Positions 7,619 through 11,110 of a stretch of 11,110 nucleotides of DNA are shown piece by piece. The position numbers and the translations under genes were made by a program. The notes below the pieces were generated by a model. It was given only the letters and a program-made list of their open reading frames with translations. It had not been told where the DNA came from and did no database searches. This stretch comes from Gemmatimonadota bacterium (GTDB lineage Bacteria > Gemmatimonadota > Gemmatimonadetes > Gemmatimonadales > GWC2-71-9): contig QHUF01000306.1 of assembly GCA_003221075.1 (NCBI GenBank), positions 1-11,110 on the forward strand, written 5' to 3'. Every line of letters starts with the position of its first letter. The stretch's first letter is position 1.

Positions 7619-8662
7619 ATGAGAAAAGAGCTCGTACGATTTTCACGCGCCGCGCTTGCGGTCGCCGGCGGACTCGCAGTGTGCGGCGCCTTGGCGCAGT
7701 CGCCCGCTAAAAGGGACTTCGACGCGGAGGCCCAGGCCGCGGTGCAGGCGGCGAAAACCGCCGCCGGTTTCGAGTTCCTCGGCACGCTGGTCCGGACCTG
7801 CCTCCTGCCCCAGAGCGGCGGCGAAGATTCGAGCGACGTACTGCCCGCGTACATCGCGAATCCCGCGAACGCCCCGGCGCGCGACACCTGGTACGCGGAG
7901 CCCGCCAGGGTCTTCGACAACCTGTACTTCGTCGGCGGCAAGATCCACTCCTCGTGGGCCCTGACGACCCGCGAGGGGATCATCCTCATCGACACGATCT
8001 ACTCCTACAACTCCGAGGAGCTGATCGTCGGCGGGATGAAGAAGCTCGGCCTCGATCCGAAGAGCATCAAGTACGTGCTCGTCTCGCACGCGCACGGCGA
8101 CCATATCGGCGGCGCCGAGATGCTGCAGTCCCGCTACGGCGCCCGAATCGTCATGGGCGGGCCCGACTGGGATCAGGTCGCGAGGTTCCCCAACCGCTAC
8201 AAGACCATGTCGCCCAAGCGCGACATCGTCGCTACCGACGGAATGAAGATCGCGCTAGGCGGCGAGACCCTGACCGTGTGGCTGACCCCGGGCCATACCC
8301 CGGGAACGATCTCCTACACCTTTCCCGTGCTCGACCGCGGCAAGCGCGTCAACGTGGCTTACTCGGGCGGCACGGCCTTCAATTTCGTGAACAACACTCC
8401 GGACCCGGGAATCCGGAATTTCCAGACCTACATCGACTCGCAGCGGCACATGGCCGGGAAGGCCGCCGCCACCGGCGCGACCGTGCTCCTATCGAACCAC
8501 TCCGAGTTCGACAACGCGTACAACAAGAACCGCATGCTCGGGGGCCGCGGCAACGGTCCGCATCCCTACGAAATCGGGGCCGACTGGGTGCAGCGGTACT
8601 TCCAGGTGATGCAGGGCTGCGCGCGGGCGGCCCAGATCAGGTTGGAATCTCAAGCCCGATGA
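7619..8662 (+). CDS. Periplasmic MBL-fold metallo-hydrolase, subclass-B3-like
   Basis: I choose ATG 7619 (GAAGAAGGG ribosome site) over the in-frame GTG at 7562, because starting there puts a proper signal peptide first (RKELVRFSR, then a hydrophobic stretch ending ALA-Q at about residue 26), while the longer form adds an Arg-rich lead. The mature protein has a full binuclear zinc site: His157, His159, Asp161 and His162 in SHAHGDHIGG, His226 in LTPGHTPGT and His294 in LSNHSEFD. That ligand set and the GHTPG motif fit B3 beta-lactamase relatives. Many such proteins in environmental bacteria are not proven beta-lactamases; lactonase or another hydrolase is possible. It begins 53 nt after the PrcB-like stop and converges with the minus-strand module, with an 11-nt gap and no visible terminator. 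Confidence 0.85.
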   Translation: MRKELVRFSRAALAVAGGLAVCGALAQSPAKRDFDAEAQAAVQAAKTAAGFEFLGTLVRTCLLPQSGGEDSSDVLPAYIANPANAPARDTWYAEPARVFDNLYFVGGKIHSSWALTTREGIILIDTIYSYNSEELIVGGMKKLGLDPKSIKYVLVSHAHGDHIGGAEMLQSRYGARIVMGGPDWDQVARFPNRYKTMSPKRDIVATDGMKIALGGETLTVWLTPGHTPGTISYTFPVLDRGKRVNVAYSGGTAFNFVNNTPDPGIRNFQTYIDSQRHMAGKAAATGATVLLSNHSEFDNAYNKNRMLGGRGNGPHPYEIGADWVQRYFQVMQGCARAAQIRLESQAR

Positions 8663-8673
8663 GCGCGGACACG

Positions 8674-9225
8674 CTACCTCCACCGCGGCCTACCTCCCCG
8701 GCGCGGGAAATCCCGTTCGACTCCCCCGTGCACGAGCCGCGCTAGCGTGGCCTCCAGCGCCGTTTCTCCCAGACGCTTCAACAGGGTTTTCTTGCCGGTC
8801 ATCCCCTGCCGCGCTAGCTCGCGCGTGAACTCGAGGTCCTTTTCCCGGCCCGCGACGTATTTGGAGATCGCGAGGTCGTGCACTTCCAGGCATAGGCCCG
8901 CATAGCCTTCGGTATTGGCATTCTCGATGCGCACCAAGCGCCGCTGCCAGCCCCGCGGCAGCGTCGCCGTGTCCGGAGCGACGCCCTGCGCGTAGTAGCC
9001 GTATTGCTCGTGAAATCGCGATCCCTCGCCGATGGCGCCGTCCACCTTGTCGGCGACTTCGGGCTTGCGCTTCGGATACAGGTCCGCCTCCATCGATCTG
9101 AGCAAGGCCGCCGGGGAGTCGGGGAACTGGCCGAGCACCGCCTGACTGCCGATCACGACGATCTCGCGCTCGCCGGCGATGCGCCCCGCCGCGCGGATCA
9201 GGTGCTCAAGCTCGGAACGCTTCAT
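8674..9225 (-). CDS. DUF6036-type nucleotidyltransferase, putative toxin-like partner
   Basis: The protein is 183 aa. Near the N-terminus it has a nucleotidyltransferase-like core: VVIGSQAVLG (Gly26-Ser27), a helix, then SMEADLYP (Glu46, Asp48), comparable to the GS...[DE]xD motif of AbiEii/MNT-type enzymes. A later LEVHDLAISKYVAGREKDLEF (113-133) matches the conserved D-hh-hxK-hhA-R-KD segment of this family. It would transfer a nucleotide to an RNA or protein target, or act on one, in the cytoplasm; the target is unknown. Its ATG (9225) lies inside the end of the upstream gene with a 20-nt overlap (9206-9225), so translation is probably coupled. The C-terminus is Arg-rich. Genes of this type often pair with a small regulator and behave as accessory modules; toxicity is inferred, not seen. 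Confidence 0.75.
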   Translation of the reverse strand: MKRSELEHLIRAAGRIAGEREIVVIGSQAVLGQFPDSPAALLRSMEADLYPKRKPEVADKVDGAIGEGSRFHEQYGYYAQGVAPDTATLPRGWQRRLVRIENANTEGYAGLCLEVHDLAISKYVAGREKDLEFTRELARQGMTGKKTLLKRLGETALEATLARLVHGGVERDFPRRGGRPRWR

Positions 9226-9667
9226 ACACGCGCCGCCGCTCGCCGGGCGTGAGCACGCCTGCGAACGGAGAGGACTGCCGCAGGCGGACGGCCGCTTCGT
9301 CCGCGTCCGTGATCAGCGCGGCGATTTCCGGCCAGGGGCGATCGAGGATCTCGCGCCACTCGCCGAGCGCGCGCGGCACACCCTCGCCGTAGCGCGCGAT
9401 CCATTTTTCGAGATTCCGCCGTGCCGCGGCGAGGAGCCGTCGGTCGGATTCGATCTTGCGCGCGATCAGGCAGTGCATCGCGAGGCTGCGCGCCTCGAGG
9501 ATGCGGTGCTTCAGCACGCCGGGCGAGATCGCCGCGGATGCCGCGGGCCGCCACCGCGTGGCTACGCGCAGGCCCGCCGCGCGCCGGCGGGCGCGGTAGC
9601 GGCGCATGCGCTCGGCTGCGGACTGGGCGCGGCCGGTCGGGGGACGTCCGGGGCGGCGGTTGGCCAT
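9206..9667 (-). CDS. Basic putative DNA-binding protein, first gene of the nucleotidyltransferase pair (antitoxin-like)
   Basis: The protein is 153 aa. Residues 1-40 are very basic: RRPGRPPTGR looks like an AT-hook-type minor-groove binder, followed by ERMRRYRARRRAAGLR. The middle (55-95) is predicted helical. The C-terminal part (103-153) has WREILDRPWPEIAALI, then RLRQSSPFAGVLTPGERR, a block I associate with proteins encoded just upstream of nucleotidyltransferase genes. The ATG at 9667 has no Shine-Dalgarno and is 3 nt from the edge of a perfect palindrome that covers the promoter. I infer a repressor/antitoxin that binds that palindrome. The role is not proven; the second in-frame Met (residue 21) is a poorer start because it would remove the basic hook. 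Confidence 0.65.
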   Translation of the reverse strand: MANRRPGRPPTGRAQSAAERMRRYRARRRAAGLRVATRWRPAASAAISPGVLKHRILEARSLAMHCLIARKIESDRRLLAAARRNLEKWIARYGEGVPRALGEWREILDRPWPEIAALITDADEAAVRLRQSSPFAGVLTPGERRRVYEAFRA

Positions 9668-9670
9668 CTA

Positions 9671-9694
9671 ATTATCGTAACAAGTTACGATAAT
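9671..9694. repeat. Perfect 24-bp palindrome, likely operator of the minus-strand pair
   Basis: The two 11-nt arms are ATTATCGTAAC (9671-9681) and GTTACGATAAT (9684-9694), with AA between; all 11 pairs match. It is AT-rich in a GC-rich surrounding. It begins 3 nt upstream of the minus-strand ATG and covers the -10 region of the candidate promoter. There is no T-run and no gene end here, so it is not a terminator. A dimeric repressor site, probably for the 9206-9667 product, is the simplest reading. Confidence 0.8.
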
Positions 9695-9702
9695 AAACAC
9701 AA
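9674..9702 (-). promoter_or_regulatory. Candidate promoter of the nucleotidyltransferase pair, giving a leaderless start
   Basis: On the minus strand, TTGTGT (9702-9697) is followed after 17 nt by TACGAT (9679-9674); these match the -35 and -10 consensus at 3/6 and 4/6. The transcription start expected about 7 nt downstream falls on or next to the A of the ATG at 9667, and no ribosome-binding site precedes that ATG. Both points fit a leaderless mRNA. GATAAT (9676-9671) is an alternative -10. Confidence 0.4.
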
Positions 9703-9731
9703 GCCGCCTTCGCCGGCCCGTACGGCGAGCA

Positions 9732-9761
9732 TTGCGAAATCCCGGCGACCGGGGCTACCAT
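9732..9761 (+). promoter_or_regulatory. Candidate sigma-70 promoter for the ceramidase-family gene
   Basis: TTGCGA (9732-9737) and TACCAT (9756-9761) match the -35 and -10 consensus 4/6 each with an 18-bp spacer. A start near 9768 would give a leader of about 50 nt to the ATG at 9819, which has a GGGGGAAAC ribosome site. Confidence 0.4.
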
Positions 9762-9818
9762 CCGCGTCCGGAAGCATCTGGAGACAAGGACGGCTCGACC
9801 GTTGGGGTTGGGGGAAAC

Positions 9819-10589
9819 ATGAACACGGCGAACGCCACTTTGTCGGAAAGCCGCTGGCGATACTTTCTGCTGGCGATCGTCGCGATCGGGTCCGTGGCGC
9901 TGATGCTCTCGTCCCCGCCGATCGCTCAGGATCCCCAATACCACGAACTCGCCGACCGGCGCGTTTTTTTCGGCATTCCGAATTTCTGGGACGTCGTCTC
10001 CAATATCCCTTTTCTTCTGGTCGGAATCGCGGGGCTCAAGTTTTGCCTGGGGCACGAACTGCGAAGCGGCAAGGCGGCCTGGATCGTCCTCTTCGCCGGC
10101 GTGGTTCTCGTGAGCGTGGGGTCGAGCTATTACCATTGGAACCCCAAGGACGCGACGCTCGTGTGGGACAGGCTGTCCATCACGATCACCTTCATGGGCT
10201 TGTTCGTCGCCGTCCTCGCCGAGCACCTGAACGCGCGGCTTGCGCGTGTTCTTCTCGTTCCGATGCTGCTGCTGGGGCTCGGCAGCGTGCTTTACTGGCG
10301 CGCTTCCGGCGACCTGCGGTTTTATCTCTGGGTTCAGTTGATTGCTCTGCTTGCCATCCCGTTGATCATTGTCTTGTTTCGCGCCGGATACACGCGCCGC
10401 TGGCTGCTCCTCGCGGCCCTCGGCTGGCACGCGCTTGCGAAGGTTTCCGAGCTCTATGACCGGGAATTCTTCGCCCTCACCGGAAATCTGTTCAGCGGCC
10501 ATTCCTTCAAACACATTCTGGCGGCGATGGCCTGCTTAACGATCCTCTGGATGCTTCGAACGAGGAAACCGCTTTGGCCGGCTGCATGA
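9819..10589 (+). CDS. Ceramidase-family (CREST superfamily) integral membrane protein
   Basis: I use ATG 9819; the frame is open upstream but that part is not membrane-like and has no ribosome site. The 256-aa product has about seven hydrophobic helices (near 15-32, 60-76, 87-104, 118-135, 143-158, 168-187, 195-206, and a last one at 230-246 after the HxxxH motif). The family signatures are present: YHELADRRVFFGIPNFWDVVSN (41-62), GSSYYHWNP with Ser103 and His106, VWDRL with Asp117, and GHSFKH with His228 and His232. Ser, Asp and three His are the zinc-site residues of alkaline ceramidases. Bacterial members are mostly uncharacterised, so the substrate (ceramide-like lipid or another amide) is unknown. 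The stop overlaps the next ATG (ATGA, 10586-10589). Confidence 0.8.
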   Translation: MNTANATLSESRWRYFLLAIVAIGSVALMLSSPPIAQDPQYHELADRRVFFGIPNFWDVVSNIPFLLVGIAGLKFCLGHELRSGKAAWIVLFAGVVLVSVGSSYYHWNPKDATLVWDRLSITITFMGLFVAVLAEHLNARLARVLLVPMLLLGLGSVLYWRASGDLRFYLWVQLIALLAIPLIIVLFRAGYTRRWLLLAALGWHALAKVSELYDREFFALTGNLFSGHSFKHILAAMACLTILWMLRTRKPLWPAA

Positions 10590-10747
10590 CTACTGCGATC
10601 TTCATCATCTTCTGCATCGTCTATCTCGGCATGATCCTCGGCGGGCTGCCGTTCCTGCAGCTCGACCGCACCGGCGTGCCCGTGACGCTCGCCACGCTCG
10701 CGATCTGCGTGGCCTCGCTATGGTGGCGGATTTTGCCCGCGGCTTGA
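10586..10747 (+). pseudogene. Collapsed SLC13/ArsB-type permease remnant, 53 codons
   Basis: The ORF starts at ATG 10586, overlapping the ceramidase-family stop, and ends at TGA 10745-10747. Residues 1-30 (IFCIVYLGMILGGLPFLQLDRTG) resemble the extreme N-terminus of SLC13/ArsB/NhaD-type anion permeases, where they lead into the second helix. Residues 31-47 (VPVTLATLAICVASLWW) instead resemble the last segment of the same proteins (GVPVTLxTLAI...LW). The usual ~370 residues in between are missing without loss of frame. I infer an internal deletion; a Gly-Val shared by the two family positions sits at the join. What remains could be at most a two-helix membrane peptide. The comparison is from memory of the family, so an unrelated small membrane protein is possible. 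Confidence 0.55.
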
Positions 10748-10767
10748 TGCGAGAGGCGCTGGTCCCC

Positions 10768-10799
10768 TGAGCGTAGGGCACGTGTCCTGAACACGCTCA
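10768..10799. repeat. Inverted repeat upstream of the sigma-54 promoter (possible activator site)
   Basis: TGAGCGT (10768-10774) and ACGCTCA (10793-10799) are perfect 7-nt arms around 18 nt that contain a near-palindrome GGGCACGTGTCC (10776-10787). It is centred about 67 nt upstream of the predicted start. Sigma-54 promoters require an enhancer-binding protein, and such proteins bind inverted repeats upstream; this is the only strong candidate here. Confidence 0.45.
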
Positions 10800-10823
10800 C
10801 TATGTGAAAAGGCCTCGTTTTCC

Positions 10824-10839
10824 TGGCACTGGTCTTGCT
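10824..10839 (+). promoter_or_regulatory. Sigma-54 (RpoN) promoter
   Basis: TGGCACTGGTCTTGCT agrees with the consensus TGGCACGNNNNTTGCW at every defined position except the seventh base (T for G). The invariant GG (-24) and GC (-12) have the correct spacing. The transcription start is expected near 10850, leaving a leader of about 100 nt before the ATG at 10950. A dedicated sigma-54 activator is implied. Confidence 0.8.
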
Positions 10840-10853
10840 ATTTGACTGGTGCA

Positions 10854-10948
10854 CTGACGTGGTGACGAGATCGGCAGTCCGGATGGCAACTATCCGTCGG
10901 CGATGTCGGTCTTCCAACGTCAGGAGAGCGACAGGAAAAGGAGACCGA
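10854..10948 (+). promoter_or_regulatory. Structured 5' leader with competing stems over the ribosome site
   Basis: CTGACGT (10854-10860) can pair with ACGTCAG (10917-10923). TCGGTCTTC (10906-10914) can pair with GGAGACCGA (10940-10948) with one G-U pair, which covers the 3' half of the AAAAGGAG ribosome site (10936-10943) up to the start codon. A small CGGAT/ATCCG hairpin lies between them (10880-10896). The two long stems interleave, so they would either form a pseudoknot or exclude one another. Regulation of translation is inferred; I recognise no known riboswitch class. Confidence 0.35.
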
Positions 10949-10949
10949 G

Positions 10950-11110
10950 ATGAACAAGCGCAAAGTTCTGACCCTCGCGGCGATAGCTGTAATGCTGCCT
11001 GCCCCGGCGGGCTTCTACGCCTCCACGGGATATCAACGGCAGGCGGCGGCGACCGGCCTCGGCGAGCCCGACACCATGGCGACCGACTTCCTCTGGACGC
11101 CGACGGAAGT
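10950..11110 (+). CDS. Exported protein, N-terminal part only
   Basis: The ATG at 10950 follows AAAAGGAG. Residues 1-5 are basic (MNKRK), residues 6-20 hydrophobic (VLTLAAIAVMLPAPA), giving a signal peptide or anchor with probable cleavage around 20-25. The visible mature part (YASTGYQRQAAATGLGEPDTM and on) matches nothing I recognise. The gene runs off the window after 53 codons. Its sigma-54 promoter and structured leader suggest tight conditional control. Some betaproteobacterial PEP-CTERM/exopolysaccharide genes use sigma-54 promoters, but the C-terminus needed to test that is not in view. Confidence 0.75.
   Translation, partial: MNKRKVLTLAAIAVMLPAPAGFYASTGYQRQAAATGLGEPDTMATDFLWTPTE

Noticed and set aside
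8663..8673. Bidirectional terminator between the convergent MBL and nucleotidyltransferase genes
   Set aside because: The gap is 11 nt and neither it nor the adjoining gene ends forms a convincing stem with a T-run.
7954..8745. Plus-strand open frame of 263 codons inside the MBL gene
   Set aside because: It is the +1 shadow of the MBL gene; the zinc motifs are in the other frame.
9671..9694. The palindrome as an intrinsic terminator
   Set aside because: It is AT-rich, has no T-run and lies at a gene start, not at a gene end.
9179..10459. Long plus-strand open frame of 426 codons
   Set aside because: It runs antisense through the minus-strand pair and then out of frame through the ceramidase gene; both of those have family motifs, this has none.

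Overview
The window is high-GC DNA with dense, short-spaced genes, exported hydrolases and a near-consensus sigma-54 promoter. This fits a proteobacterium. A betaproteobacterium is my best guess, based on the style of the EF-G tail, an Alcaligenes esterase-713-type enzyme and the sigma-54 site. I cannot name a species. I see no tRNA, rRNA, CRISPR array, insertion sequence or phage gene.

Layout, left to right. (1) 2-175: the last 57 codons of an EF-G-family translation factor. (2) 176-337: an intergenic region with a TTGACA hexamer inside an imperfect inverted repeat, then an A-rich stretch. (3) 338-6013: a tight run of exported proteins. It holds a small lipoprotein; a large subtilisin-type (S8) protease with a beta-propeller, two InlB-type repeats and a CFI-box C-terminus, broken by a frameshift near 2900-2931; and a two-domain retropepsin-like protein with TPRs, joined to the protease by an ATGA overlap. 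(4) 6062-8662: an esterase-713-like lipoprotein, a PrcB-like lipoprotein and a periplasmic B3-type metallo-beta-lactamase-fold hydrolase, closely spaced and probably cotranscribed. (5) 8674-9667, minus strand: a two-gene module of a basic putative DNA-binding protein and a DUF6036-type nucleotidyltransferase, overlapping by 20 nt. A perfect 24-bp palindrome sits over its promoter and start, which is the architecture of a self-regulated toxin-antitoxin-like operon. (6) 9819-10747: an alkaline-ceramidase-family (CREST) membrane protein overlapping, by ATGA, a 53-codon ORF that looks like the two ends of an SLC13/ArsB-type permease with the middle deleted. (7) 10748-11110: a sigma-54 promoter with an upstream inverted repeat, a structured 100-nt leader, and the start of an exported protein that runs off the window.

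How the genes may work together: all six plus-strand genes from 338 to 8662 carry an export or lipoprotein signal (the protease counted once), so the block looks like an envelope or extracellular hydrolase island. PrcB-type lipoproteins are known partners of an S8 protease (dentilisin) in Treponema, which makes the PrcB-like gene near the S8 gene suggestive but not proof of a partnership. The minus-strand pair is an accessory insertion-like module between the hydrolase block and the ceramidase gene. The most novel-looking items are the nucleotidyltransferase pair with its palindromic operator and apparently leaderless start, the sigma-54 plus structured-leader control region, the collapsed permease gene, and the tandem retropepsin-TPR fusion.
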